NCBI GenBank assembly: GCA_009733575.1
Contig: ML769568.1
Location: forward strand, 1-64,000
Source of the DNA: Gymnopus androsaceus JB14
Lineage: Eukaryota; Basidiomycota; Agaricomycetes; Agaricales; Omphalotaceae
Length of the DNA: 64,000 bases
Direction: 5' to 3'
The notes beneath the pieces are model-generated. The model worked only from the letters and a program-made list of their open reading frames with translations. It was not told the origin of the DNA and did not search any database. The stretch's first letter is position 1; the number at the start of each line of letters is the position of its first letter. A program made the translations under genes and the position numbers. Positions 36,101 through 47,820 of the stretch are shown here, in pieces.

Positions 36101-37616
36101 CATTCCATTGGGGAGACTCTCCGGAAATTTGCAGATGTCACATGTGCTGCTTTTGCAACAAAGGAGTTACCATCAGAGAAGGCAGTGCGTGTGAGGCGAG
36201 CACAGTCAGATCTATCATCCGGAAAGGCTATCAATGCAAAAATCCTCACTTCCAACGACTCTCTCAATTGGAGGTACAAACTTGATACACCCAAGCTGCA
36301 TGCCTTGGGCTATGTTCCAGATGATATTGTGGAAGTTGGAGCTACCAGCTCACATTTGACATTTATTGTATGTTTCTCTTTCCAAGTATGATGTGTGCGC
36401 AATTGACATTTAATTCAGGGCGAAAAAGAGCACATGCAAGTAAAGGAGTATTACCAGCACACAACAAAGACCAACTTTGAAGGTCAAATTGCTAAACTCA
36501 CCTCTCGCCATTGACTTATGAATGACTTCAATGAAGCTGCACAACTACCATCACTTAGAAAGTCCAAGAACATCAGAACATGACAAATTAAAGTTGGTGA
36601 TGAAGTTCTACCTGCCACTGATCCTCGAGTGCAATATGATGTTGGCATCTCTGAATGGGACTATCTTGACTTGGATAATTTTCTGGTTGAGAACCGAAAT
36701 GATCTGGCTTACAAGGTTCAAATTTTCACATATACATATATGACAATGAACTGATGTGTGTTTCACCATAGAATTTTGTCAAAAATCTCAAAGATCATAT
36801 TCTGTCCCGCATCTTTGCATCCAGCTCTTCTGATTTTACCAATGATGATCGTAACTACCTTTCAATCGAAAAAGACCGAATCTATCTTCACCAAACTGTT
36901 CGATTCAACTACACGAAATACAATGTCTGTCGGGGACGGGATACTGTCAACCCTCGGATGCATCCTCATATCATGACTCTGTCCGGCGACTCCAACCATC
37001 CCTATAGCTATGCTAGACTAATCCATATTTTCCACATCAAAGTTCGTCATCATGGACCAGACTCATCAAACACTGCGGTCCAGTCATTCAATGTTCTATT
37101 TGTCCGATGGCTTGATTTTGATAATGAGTGGGCATGGGGATTCAAGGCAAAACATCTTCCAAGGGTATATTTTCCGAAAGCCTCATCTCCAGAGGCTTTT
37201 GGTTTTCTTGATCCAGCTTGCGTACTACGGGCATCCTACCTGATGCCGAATTTCAACTTGGGTATTACAGATGACTTGTTAGCTGAAGATTCTGCTACTC
37301 GACAGTTGGAATTTGGATGTAATGGTGAAATTGAGGGCTCAGACTGGGTTAGTTATTATGTCGGAATGTAAGTGACAGTTTTTCGGATTCAGTCTTGTAA
37401 TACTTATCAGTCCCTAGTGCTGTTGATCGTGATATGCTTGCCCATTACATTGGAGGAGGTGTAGGTCATAAAGGGACTCGCAAATATCTCCGCAACCTTG
37501 CCAAGGATGCAAGGGCTATCTGCGATCCAGCTGATTGGGAGGGAGAGAATACGGAACTTGCACAAAGCTTTCAGGCAGAGATGGAGGACTTGGATGACAC
37601 CGATAAAGATGAGTAG
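33152..37616 (+). pseudogene. Plavaka transposase (CACTA-like DDE), broken by stops and frameshifts
   Basis: A nearly complete Plavaka-type transposase can be followed. It begins with a degenerate zinc-finger region (ANHVTRCKGK). Next come LLEAHINSLVHDIIRDPHFE, VYGEAYTYCAL, MMLWSNSTHLAQHSTAHLWP with IYLFFGNISQN, and AHHLAYIPE. After that are EVITHLQCDLAQAVCELLLN with ECVDGALRRSV and AKDYPER, CLCVHCLI, NAFSKAFFKYGF with LLHEFELGEWC, FEGFLPQEHDETVQDLLWDL, MHPHIMTLSGDSNHPYSYAR, WGFKAKHLPRVYF, EAFGFLDPACVLRASYLMP, and finally AVDRDMLAHYIGGGVGHKGT. Introns are normal. Defects: an extra C near 33822, a missing base near 35027, and in-frame TGA codons at 34476, near 36513 and near 36582. All three TGA sit where CGA (Arg) fits. 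Confidence 0.9.
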
Positions 37617-37854
37617 ATGGATGAAGACTCGGAGGAGCAAGATACTGACTTGTATGATGCTGATGAGGATAGTGAGGAAGTTCAGCTAATTCTATGTACT
37701 AGTTTCACTTGTCTGCATTTTGCCAACTTCTTCAAAGAGTATGATCTACCTCAATTCAGTCTTGAGCTCTCACTAGCGCTAATCTGCCTTTGGCAGGGCA
37801 TTTGAAAACCCCAGAGCACATTTCTGATGCTTTGAGGATATCAAATTGTCAATT

Positions 37855-38100
37855 GTAGATGGATGGTAATGGCTTAATATGATGGTGAAAGGATGGTAAC
37901 AGCTTAATATTATGTTGAAATGATGTCAATGCCCCATTATGATGTTGAAACAGTGTTAATGGCTTAGTATGATGTTGAAAGGATGGCAATAGCTCAATAC
38001 AATGTTGAATGGATGGTAATTGCTAAAATCGATGGTAAAAGATGCCAACTACTAAATAACATGGCGAAAGGGTGTCAACTGCCCAGTAACATGGCTGCAG
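37855..38100. repeat. Right subterminal repeats of the Plavaka element
   Basis: About seven tandem, drifting units of about 30 bp: GATGGTAA(T/C)GGCTTAATAT followed by GATG(T/G)TGAAA. In inverted orientation they match 25610-25900. Confidence 0.8.
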
Positions 38101-38200
38101 TGGAAACCACCTACATCTTGCTGGAATTTCGACATAACTCTAGTCCATCTACCACTACGTCGGTCCATGGCTATCTATTACCACTGACACTGTTGTGCGG

Positions 38201-38651
38201 GTTCCGTGATGTGGCTGTGCAGATTACTAAGGAACCGGCACCTTGGTGTGATTGCCCACCCCCACATTAAGGAGGGAGGGAAGCGGAGGCGTACATATAT
38301 ATTAATAATCATCATTATAATGAGACACAGAGGATAATCGAGTGTAATCTAATGTGACAAGGAGCCTAATCTAATGCGACAATGTGCCCATTTGAAAGCG
38401 GACTGGCTGGGTCACTGTTCACAGGGGATAATGTAATACAGACGGATGGTAAATTACGGGGGTCAATTCATTAGGCTTACATGGTCTCCTGTGCTGCTGC
38501 TCCTATGTTTATATCCATCTCCCTGATGTGGAATCTTGCCAAGCCAACATAATACATAAATTTTCTCTGAGATTGGTATCATTTTGTTCAATACTGGGGA
38601 GCAATTGTTTGTAGAAGATGTACTTCACATTGTTGACTATGGATTAACATT
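38201..38651. other. Sequence between the Plavaka end and the next element
   Basis: I see no gene or repeat that can be supported here. Confidence 0.5.
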
Positions 38652-38907
38652 TGTTGGATAAGTACTTAGCCGTCGGTTGTCCGGCCGCTCTGCACACCAC
38701 ATGTACCCCTATCTGCTTCGGTAGATATGAATTATCAATTAATTGTTCTTGTCCCCGTCCCGCTCAGTCGGTACAACCTCGACAGAGGAGGGGATCAAAC
38801 ATTGAGATGGACGGGGTCATATCTACCTAATTTATATATGGAAGCAGATAGGGTACATGTGGTGTGCAGAGCGGCCGGACAACCGACGGCTAAGTACTTA
38901 TCCAACA
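38652..38907. mobile_element. Short solo-LTR-like element with long inverted ends, 256 bp
   Basis: It begins TGTTGGATAAGTACTTAGCC and ends with the inverse, with inverted ends of about 58 bp that differ by one C. It is flanked by perfect 5-bp duplications ACATT (38647-38651, 38908-38912). TG...CA ends and a 5-bp duplication suggest an LTR. The long inverted ends suggest a foldback; the two are not distinguishable here. Confidence 0.85.
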
Positions 38908-39450
38908 ACATTGAATTCTCGGAGAATCTCTTGCCTTGCAATCCGCTATTGCTAAAGCGAGCTTCATCACAGGACCTTCCTTTCGAAGGGTAAAGGAGGA
39001 CGACGGAGAATACTAGAGTCTAGCGAGGATTCTTTCCTTTGGACATTCTCATAAACTTCGGTACGCTAGTAACTCATTTTGCCAACACCAAGTTGGTTTG
39101 GGTCATTCCACAACCAAAAGATAAACAGGCATAACGTTACTTTCTCTGTATCACCGGCAAGCCCTGCTTCATGCGACTGAAGCGAGTTGTTTACCAATGT
39201 AATCTGACGAAATGTATATCTGGTATTTTATCCGATCTTCCTTGCCTAGAGCCTTGGATTCCGGAGTGTTATCCGCTCATCCGTGCATCCATACCAAAGC
39301 TCTTTCCCATTGCTATTGCGTGTCCTAGTTCAACAAATACTTTGGGGGTTAGCTTTGTACACACATTCGGCAGACGTCCCCGGCCACAGTTAATTGCCTG
39401 GCCATGATAAAAGGCAGCATATCACCCTCCAGGATTTGCATTTCTCTACT
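38908..39450. other. Upstream region of the peroxygenase gene
   Basis: Nothing further can be supported; this should include the peroxygenase promoter. Confidence 0.4.
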
Positions 39451-40919
39451 ATGTTTTCTTCCTTCTTAGCAGCTTCACTACTCTCTCTTGCTCTCTCTGC
39501 GGGCGCATTCCCAGAGTATCGATCTCTCGCAGGTCTGTCTGCTGCCGAGGTCCGTGCTGTGGCTCGCACTTTCCAGAGCACTCCTGGTGCTCAACCTCCG
39601 CCTCCAGCGATTAACGATACATCCTCCAAGCTCGTCTTTGACGAAGCTCATCCATGGGAGCCTCTCCGCCCAGGAGACATTAGGGGGCCCTGCCCAGGGT
39701 TGAATACTCTAGCTTCGCATGGGGTTCGTGTATTTCGTTCTTTATTCAAGCATTCACCCGCCAACGGATACCTTGTAGTATTTAGACCGCTCTGGAGTCG
39801 TAACCCCCGGTGAAATTATCACTGCTGTACAAGAAGGTAAGAATTTCAGTATAATCTTCTCCTGTCCCAGCTGACTGTATATAGGGTTCAACATGGGATG
39901 GGACTTGGCCGCATTCGTGACTTACGCTGTATGGTCGCTCTTACAATTTATTTTTCCTTAGCTGATTGTCATAAATAGGCATTTATTGTTGATGGCAACC
40001 ACCTTACCAACTTGATGAGCATCGGTGCAAAGACTCCAGAAACTGGTCCAGATGCCCGCACCCGCTACTATTGGCGGTTTGAACACTCACGGCGCATTCG
40101 AGGGTAAGTAGCTTCAGATGTCTTGTTCCCAACGGCTGACCCCTCACCCTCATCCAATAGGTGATGCTAGTACTACTCGAGATGACTTTTGCACTCGGCA
40201 GCAATTTCCTCTTCAACGAGACCTTGTTTGATCAGGTAGATGACAATGACATTATTGTTGATTATTCCGTGCTCTCACTGACGCCCTTTTTTCCCCAGCT
40301 ATCTCAAGCAGCCATTGACTTTGGGTCGAATGGGACACTCGACGTAACTTCGGCCGCAGTGCACCGTCACAATCGCATTCTAGACTCCATCGCACGGAAC
40401 CCCAACTTTACTTTCGTGACTCCACGGTACTTGACAGCGTATGCGGAAACGACTTTCCCGCTCGCAATGTTTGTTAGCAACCAGACATCGGACTCATCTA
40501 TGACCCTTGGCTTGGACGACGCGCGAAGCTTCTTCCAGAAGCACAAGTACCCCGATAACTTTTTCCGTCGGAATGGTTCCTATGGCTTGACTGAGGTCGG
40601 CGTTCTTGGTGCGGAGGTCTTTGAGCTCTTCCCCAACATCTTTCCTGGAAACAATGAGGGCGTAGGGAACTATGTCCTGGACCCGGAGGACCCTGGTTTC
40701 AATGGTGATGGTGTAAGTGAATTACTCCGTAAAACTATGAAAGTTCTAATTCCCCATCTTCAGCTCTGTTATGCCTACTACAAGCAGACAAACTTCACTT
40801 TGTCGCTGTATCCCGATCCAACTGACGATTTACGAACGGCCCTCCAGCAGAACCTGGCGAGTTTCTACTCGCTTCTGGGTGACCCAACCTGTGAAGAGGT
40901 CTTTCCGTTTGGTCAGTGA
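39451..40919 (+). CDS. Unspecific peroxygenase (heme-thiolate peroxidase), frame broken twice
   Basis: This is a secreted heme-thiolate peroxidase of the chloroperoxidase/UPO family (EC 1.11.2.1 type), which transfers oxygen from H2O2 to organic substrates. MFSSFLAASLLSLALSAGAF is a signal peptide. HPWEPLRPGDIRGPCPGLNT contains the PCP motif whose Cys ligates heme. Then GFNMGWDLAAFVTYA, AFIVDGNHLTNLMSIGAK, and GGLNTHGAFEGDASTTRDD with the EGD metal-binding motif. PRYLTAYAETTFP keeps the Arg...Glu pair seven residues apart, which is typical of long-type UPOs. FFRRNGSYGL and several NFT/NGS glycosylation sites follow, ending EEVFPFGQ. Removing one extra base near 40060 and one T in TTTT near 40189 restores a single frame through six introns. 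I favour sequence error, but a pseudogene is possible. Confidence 0.85.
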
Positions 40920-41943
40920 GGCAAGACTCGCAGGCCTCTCTTTCTATACTTGAATAAGTACATTCGTATTTGTAGATAGTGGAACATGCGTAAATAACAT
41001 TGAACCCGTGGCAGTGTTATTATTCAAAGGAGAACAGAAATTTTGAGATCCATGCTTTCTGAGTGGAACGGTGCAGTTTTCAGGGAAATATCTTTCAGAC
41101 TTCAGTGGTTGTGAGAAAAAAATAGGAACTGGTAGTGCCGGATGAATGGCCCCGGAATGAAAGCTATACTGTAGAAATAGTTGAGAAATAGATCAACGCA
41201 GACATGTACGCAATTGGATGCACAATCGTTTGTAATAATTTTTTTACCTCATAAATGAAAATTGAAATCCAGTATATTGAGGCCTGCTAGATTATAACCA
41301 GTACACCCCCCAGGTACACACTGGATGACTTCCCGTAAGGTTATTTCCAAATAAAATCGTCAATAAACAGTCCAAGCGAGCCCTCCGATCAACGGAATCC
41401 ATCAAAAACCGTTTAGAAACGTTTACAGAAGAAGGAGTGCTAGTCCTGAGCATTGAGCATTGGAGCAGAGGAGATTCACTGCGTAACATTTCGCTAGCTG
41501 TCAGATCTCTCAGGCTACTTTGAGTATGTTCTCCCCACAATATACCGGCAATTGTTGACACGATTGGAATAGTCCCAAAGGCAAATCACCCGAACCCCAG
41601 CGAAGCGTGGTTAAGTTAGGAAAGCGACCTTGTCCTGTGCTTGCTACTTGTGGTGCGGTTAGAGCAGAGACATAGTAGTTTACAGGTTGTCCAATTCAGA
41701 TGATGGGTGAAACGAAGGAAGCTGAAGGTGGTGGTCCTTGCGCTTGCGTCGACACGCATCTGGTTTCAAAATCTTGGACTTGAGTTTTTGCATGTTACTG
41801 TTGGAGAAAAATGGATTCAAGAATAAGAAAGAAAACAGGAACAAACGAGAGTCACTATAATAAAACCGAGTCGCGACGGGATATTGTACATGCTCATCTG
41901 CACCCTTCGTGGATTCTCTATTTCAAAACCTGATAGTACCAGT
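40920..41943. other. Intergenic, with a relic F-box 5' leader near 41650-41880
   Basis: At about 41690-41830, TTCAGATGATG...CGAAGG, the GCGTCGAC word and AAGAATAAGAAAGAAAAC match, in order, the leader of F-box copy A at 43625-43790. It is probably the remnant of another minus-strand copy. Nothing else is supported. Confidence 0.5.
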
Positions 41944-43607
41944 TTATTGCTCCGACTCCGACCCTTCATTCTGCCATAGCACAACTGCTCTCATTCCATC
42001 TCTTTCCATCTGTCCCAGGGAATCATATGCACCTTTTGTTTCTTCTCGATTTCGAAACCTAACAGTAACCTCCCGCAAACAATCCACCCGAGGTTCCAGC
42101 TCCCTGCTAGCACATGCAAGGAGCTTGCAAGGAATCCATCGCGACCGAACCATATCCACAACTGCCCATCGTTAAAGGAGCTCGCACTGAGATTCAACTT
42201 TAAGGAATGTAGTCTCGGGACGATGGGGCAGTGTTATCATGGACTCGAAGGCTCTCGATAAATCGACCTGTTATAGGGCTACAGTGTGGTGCGACGTAGC
42301 TGTCATCAACGCTGAGGTCGAGTAATGTCGGAAGATGAGTGAGAAGATTGACAAGTTTGAGGTCAGCGAGTGCAAAACTCTCGATAGACAATGTTGTTAA
42401 TGTGCAGGAGGATCGCGATAGGAAGTCCATGAAATGGATCAAAGTTTAACCACTCAGATCGTCGTATACGGAATTTGAGCTTCTCATCGCGATAACTTCG
42501 TTCAAGATGGATGGCCTTCAATGAAGGAAGTGTGAGATATGGAAAGATAGAGCTGGTAGGCCTCCGGATTCGTGGGTAATAGCACAATATCAGTGTATCT
42601 ACGGTGCTACAATGTGTGGGAGGTGGCACCTCCTCGAAGTCGGCGCCCTCTTGAACGTATAGCCATTCATCCGTTTTCAACGTTACAACGTGACTGCTGT
42701 CACTGGTCATGAGCTCTTGAATTTCGAACGCATGCGGAATATGGAACTCCAAATGTGAGAGCTGACTGAAGATAGAGAGTTCAAGTGAGGCGTGAGGAAT
42801 CATATCTAGGCTCAGATTCTTCAGCTTTGGTGCTGTAGAAGAGAAGATGTCTAGATCGCCTTGGTTAGCATCGGTGATGACCAATTCTTCTAAGAGAAGG
42901 AAATTAGGCGACGGAAGAGTGCGCCAAAAGCAATCCTCCGCATAGTTTTGAGTTCGATCGGTGAAGCTGCGCCAGCGATGCGTATGGCGGATTAGAAGAG
43001 TCAGAACGGGATGCTGGTTGTCAAAATCTCCAGTCAATTCGATGATGACAGTCAGTGGATGCTGCACTCCTCGATTGAGAAAGATATCCACAGTCGAAAG
43101 GATGCCGTCATAATCCATGCCACCTCCTCGTCGTTGGAATCAACATCCTGTGCAACACACAACAACGATATGTTTGACCATATACTTGGCATAGCCAATC
43201 CATTCCTCCGCCACCGCGAACAGACAGTGCTGAGAGCCAATGCAGGTATCTTTCTGATGGCACCCCGATTTTTCGAAGGATTATCCACAACAACAAAGTG
43301 ATTCATGCTGCAGCTACTCATCAAAGACGCGTTGCAGAATCTCGTCAGGAACCTTGCGGAAAGGTGAGAGCAGAGCCTGCAGATGGCCCGCGTATCAGCC
43401 GCAAACTCTCCTTCCGAGATTCGAGAGTTTTAATCTGATTTTCACAATCCTCGATCTCCCATTGTGCTTTTTCCAGAATCGGAATGACCTCCTCAGGGTT
43501 GGGAGTTGACGCAGGACCAGATTCCCAGCGTAGCTTTTCGAGAATTAGAGGAGAATCCTGGATACGAGATGAAAGTAGGATCCATTGCAGTTTGAGCAAA
43601 AAGACAT
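41944..43607 (-). pseudogene. F-box protein family, copy A (inverted relative to B-E)
   Basis: Same protein as copies B-E in outline. The N-terminus has NCNGS and NPEEVIPILEKAQWEIEDCE (coiled coil). The F-box region has VPDEILQRVFD and an STVCSRWRRNGLAMPSIWSN block. A leucine-rich body follows (KLKNLSLDMIP, LSIFSQLSHLEFH), and the tail is VDCLREVTVRFRNREETKGA with MRAVVLWQNEG. F-box proteins recruit substrates to SCF ubiquitin ligases. Frame breaks include a missing base near 43580, disorder near 43395-43375, a TAG just after the DEILQRVFD region, and an extra T near 42435 that splits FDPFMDFLSRSSC. Confidence 0.8.
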
Positions 43608-44159
43608 GTTTTACGAGGGTCGTCCAATTCAGATGATGAGTGAGCGAACGAAGGGTGTTGGTCTTTTCTTACGACCGCGTCGACGTGCCGCTGATTTCAA
43701 ATCTTGTACTCGAGTTCACTACACTACATACATATCATTATCAGAGCAGAACATATTTAAGAATAGGAGAGAAACCGAAACTAGGTATAAAGTACTCGTC
43801 CATTTTCTTACAAAAGCTCTACCGTACATTGCACTGATGTTTAAATGTGGAGGTGCGAAGCTGCATCAACCTACGATATTATCCAGTTCAAAATAGAACC
43901 AGAAAACGAATCACATTACATTTCCGTCTGTTAAGCATTTTCAGTGGCTTATGCCTTGCAAGATCGGGTCGAGTTTTCTCTAACAGGAGGAATCTATGAA
44001 GCGCGATGAATGATTGCATTTTTACCGAAGCATCTTGACGAAGAAACATAGTGTTCCGATCTAAGCATATGCACAAGCCCATTGGCGCAATATACATATT
44101 GTCATGTTCATATAATGCAATGAGAGAAAGAGCATAGACGATTCCGTGGATACGTTATT
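43608..44159. other. F-box leader and intergenic sequence
   Basis: 43608-43800 is the conserved F-box leader (see copy B). The rest has no supported gene. Confidence 0.5.
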
Positions 44160-44781
44160 CTACTCCGCATCCACATCCACGACGACAGTCTCGAGTCCCT
44201 ACAATAAACAGCAAGTCAATATATAACCCAGTACAAAATCGGAATTACAACACACCTTGAACGAGGTTCACTGGGACATGAGAAGCGTACACGTATAATT
44301 TTTCCTTTGCACCATCGTCGTCGTTTCGCTTCCCTAAAAATCACATACACATTCAGTCGACAATTCCCCCAAGTTGATTGGAAGCAGTACTCACGTTCTA
44401 GCTTGACTCTGATCCTGTGCGGCACTGTCTTTATTCCTTGTGCCCAGAGTGCCTGGTTGAGTTTTGGGTCAGAGGCGGACGTCGGTGGTTCCCATAGATT
44501 TGGAGGCGAATTCGACGACGGATTTGACTGCCCAAGGAGCGCGCTTTTTGAATGAACGACCATGGACCCGTTTATGCAGATGGATCGTATACTCCCTGGT
44601 AACGACATCCTGAAGGGCAGAGCGAGTCTTGCCGCCGGTCTAATGAGAGGATAGAATGTGAATAGGATTCGGATTCGAATTCGGATCGTTTCTTTCTCTT
44701 CAACGAACCTTTTTCGGTGCTGGAGCCTATGTGAACATTGAGTGAGCAAGATTCCATACGAGAAAACAGAATACGCACCAT
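44160..44781 (-). CDS. RPL31: 60S ribosomal protein L31 (eL31), one frameshift
   Basis: The order is ATG, intron, APAPKK, intron, [20 protein letters not shown] with [20 protein letters not shown], then [16 protein letters not shown], then [20 protein letters not shown] with RVKLE, then [20 protein letters not shown], and [12 protein letters not shown] to a TAG at 44160. This is a complete eL31 of the large ribosomal subunit, with the ATG split from the rest by an intron as in many fungal ribosomal protein genes. A single extra T (near 44472) between RL and DP makes a TGA. Since eL31 is highly conserved and the rest is perfect, an error is likelier than decay, unless this is a second copy. 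Confidence 0.9.
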
Positions 44782-44990
44782 CGTTTTGCGGGACTTGAAT
44801 GTCGATGCTGGTCGTCCAAAAATTAGATCTTTGTTTGTGTCTTTGTTTGTGGCTCGACAACTGGCTAGTCTGTTCGGCACGGGAATTCAGCGGCAGCGCC
44901 TACTGCGCGCTTAATAACTAATGCGCGCTTTTCCAGGAATTACAGATATTCGAATTCATTTGGTACTGTACATACTAACTCTGAATACAC

Positions 44991-47776
44991 TCAGATCTTC
45001 TCAAAAACATACAAATACGCCAACTTCTTCAACTCTTTCACGCTTTCCTCATCCGCCTTGACGACTTTTTCATCGTTAAACAACACCCACTGCTCGCCCG
45101 CACCCGCATCTTGACCTTGGACACGAATATGCGCGACGTAGTGTCCAGAATGCACTGAAGGACCTTTGTGCGAGATGAACGCTTTCAATCGGTATTTCGC
45201 TGGAAGGTCCTTTGTGCCTCCGATTTGAGTTGAGCTGGAGCTTGAGCTTGGGGTGGTGCAGAGGGCGACGAGTCTTCGCCCAAATCATCAGGATGGTTGA
45301 ATCAGCCATTCGACTGCTCGTTCCATGTCACCGCCCTATGCGAACAGGTTCGTTAGCTTAAAGTGATGAAGATGGGAAGATGGACATACAGTCTCGCGCA
45401 AAGCCTTCTTGGCCTGAGCAGCAGTGAAACCCATGTCTCCAAGCATCATGATTTGCTCTTGGGATGGCTCTGGGCCAGAGCTGGTGGTCGTAGTAGCCTG
45501 AATGGGTGCATCGATGTCTAAACCAAGTAAGGAGAACCCCAATGTGAAAGACAAAGGAAAGGCGTACCAGGATCCTCCATATGCCCAAATAGCCATTCCA
45601 TGGCAGCTTCTGGGTCACTGTTACCGGTGGCCAGGAGAGCTTTTTGGCATCGGATGGTAGGGAAGCCCATGGCTTGGAGCTGAGCCATGGCAGCTTCGTT
45701 GAACTCGGGCAAACCTGATCCTCCTCCTGTAGATAGCGTGATTAGTATAATGATACAGAGGAGGAAACATGCATACCAGGCTTGTCCTCCGGCAACTCCT
45801 CCTCACCAGATGCAAGTCCTTTCCCAATATGCTTCTCTCCAAACTCGAGAACATCGCCTTCCGGAAGAATCAGAGGTATATCTGTACAGGTCATTAGTAT
45901 CCGTATCAATAGCAGGAATAAACGAACGAACCCAATTTCGCCGGCACCCAGTTGACCAATTGGAATTTTTTCGCATGGACGACCAGAACCTGAGGGAACG
46001 ATGCGAATTTGGTTTGCCTGGAAGCGCTTTAGTTGGTACGACAGAGAAACTCGATAGATGCTTACTTCAATGCATTCACCCCTTTTCCACACGACGGACA
46101 ATTATACTCCAACGCCTCAACACCAAGTAGGCCATCGATACACGTCCACAATGACACATCCTCATACAGCACCTTTCCATCGGCGTCTTTACCCTTCTCA
46201 GTAGCAGGTACTGCAACGCTCAACACATCCGTACTGTCGACCCTATAGCGAACCTTTTTACAGTCGTTGCATTGAAGTCGCTGTTCCATGCCGTAGGCGA
46301 AGATCTGGGTTGGGTCTGGAAAGACATGAGAAGAGATACTGAGAGACAAAGGGATAACGCACTATTAGCTCCTCTGTCCTTGTACTTGACCCCGTCCCTT
46401 CGAAGACGCAGTAATCAAATGCGTGAAAAACTCTTCCGAGTCCTGCTGTCTCATGGTCGAAAACTCTTCGTGTCCTTTCCCAATGAGAGCCTTGAAGCCA
46501 CTCGGTTTTATTCCGTCCTGGAACACCACAGCACCATCTCCTTGACCGACAGAGGAAGCGTAATTCGCCGGATGAGCATAACGACCGCTCAGCAACCCAT
46601 CCGCAACCTTGTTCATCTGGCACTCGACACAGTCCGCCGGAAGTCGCTCTGGACAGGTTTCAGCGTGGGGTTGAGAGCCATATCGCTCCCGGAAAGCTGG
46701 AAGGGAGAAGACAGTCTGCAAAACCGACGCCATATAACAACTATTCCCCAAATTCTTCAATCCCGTCAAGCCTGGCCCGAATACAGGCTCCAGAGCCTTT
46801 CCATCATCACCAGTCAAACTAAAATCGTATTTGAGATTCTGTTCGATCTGGAGCTCCGTCATGCTTTTCTCTGTTTTAGTTTGGGTTTGGACATTAATGC
46901 CAAACGTGGATAGATGAGTGGCGAGCGAGGGATCGAGTTTGGCATCATTGCAGAGGTAGCAGTAGATGTCTGCGCTGCCTTCGGGTGTGATGGTACCGAG
47001 CTTGACGCTGACGGGGTGGTGTGTGCTATCAAAGTGAGCTAGACCGTGACCATTACCGCCTGTGCCACCGTACTGCTGCCTGCCGCATCCAAGGGAACCA
47101 CAGGTGAGACAGAGCCAGAGATTCTCTTTGAGATCGCAGGAGGCGCAATGAGCGAGTCCGGAAGCTTGAATTGGGCCGACAGCGAGCTGTTCAAGCGTAA
47201 GAGTGTGTTCACAAGGAAGGATTTCTTCTTCCCAGGCCTTGACCTCGGATTGGCGAGCAGATGAAAGCGATTTCATGACGCCGTCAGTGAGAGATTTTGT
47301 CTGTAGATGGATCAATAAAGGGATCGTATAGTAATTCCACTGGAATCACCTTTGAATCGTTTGGAATCTCTGTCTCGCATTTCCAGCACTTGATTACTGT
47401 AGTATGCTCATACTTGTCATCTTCTCGCTCCTCTACAATCGCTAGTTTGGTCATTTTTGCAGGAGGTTCATCATCATCAGTCTACGAATCGTCAATGAAG
47501 ATCTAGTCATTGAAAGGAAATACTAACGCGCTGAGCCGATGGCTTCAGTTTGCGTTTCACGTTCAAAGTAAACTGATGACCAGATTTTCGATAATGAGTT
47601 GAAGCATGGTGCCGTTCTGAATCCAAGCAGCCTCCATTGAAACAGGTCAGACAGACATCGATACCCAAAGGACTGTCCTGATCGTCAAAGCACTGAGTAC
47701 ATTCTTCGCGGTGGACAGACTGAGAGAGTTTTGGTGGCTCAAGGCGATTTAGCTGATCGAGATGAGAGCAAGTCAT
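44991..47776 (-). CDS. UBP14: Ubiquitin carboxyl-terminal hydrolase, USP5/UBP14 type
   Basis: It disassembles unanchored polyubiquitin chains. From the start MTCSHLDQLNRLEPP (47776) comes a variant zinc finger (CTQCFDDQDSPLG, CLTCFNGGCLD), then the second zf-UBP (HCASCDLKENLWLCLTCGSL, GCGRQQYGGTGGNGHGLAHF). The catalytic Cys box is GLKNLGNSCYMASVLQTVF, and QQDSEEFFTHLI follows. Then come LQCNDCKKVRYRVDSTDVLS, two UBA domains (AAMAQLQAMGFPTIRCQKAL; EQIMMLGDMGFTAAQAKKAL), the His box KGPSVHSGHYVAHIRVQGQD, and a terminal LAYLYVFEKI. That is the USP5 order with both UBAs inside the split catalytic domain. Extra single bases near 46392 and 45303, and a frame change near 45230, break the reading. 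It is divergent from ULA1 with 44 bp between the start codons. Confidence 0.9.
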
Positions 47777-47820
47777 GTTGGCGAGACGCGCGTCTGACAA
47801 ATTTCTTTCCAACGACCACG
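47777..47820. promoter_or_regulatory. 44-bp divergent interval between UBP14 and ULA1 start codons
   Basis: The UBP14 ATG (minus, 47776) and the ULA1 ATG (plus, 47821) are separated by only 44 bp. The two transcripts must therefore start inside the interval or overlap at their 5' ends, and share a bidirectional promoter. No TATA box is visible. Confidence 0.7.

Larger units (their letters stand above)
25480..38200. mobile_element. Large Plavaka (CACTA-like) transposon, about 12.7 kb, ends approximate
   Basis: The left margin (about 25610-25900) and the right margin (about 37855-38100) carry the same degenerate subterminal repeats in opposite orientation: ATTACCATCGTTCAACAT at left matches ATTACCATCCATTCAACAT when the right is reverse-complemented. 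Inside are a DUF6698-like gene reading leftwards and a Plavaka transposase reading rightwards. Two decayed membrane-protein genes and nested hAT elements lie between them. I could not fix the exact termini or the target duplication, so a composite of two neighbouring copies is possible. Confidence 0.65.

Noticed and set aside
40060..40190. Peroxygenase as a pseudogene
   Set aside because: Not excluded, but the same kind of single-base insertion affects RPL31, UBP14 and ULA1 nearby, so error is the more economical explanation.
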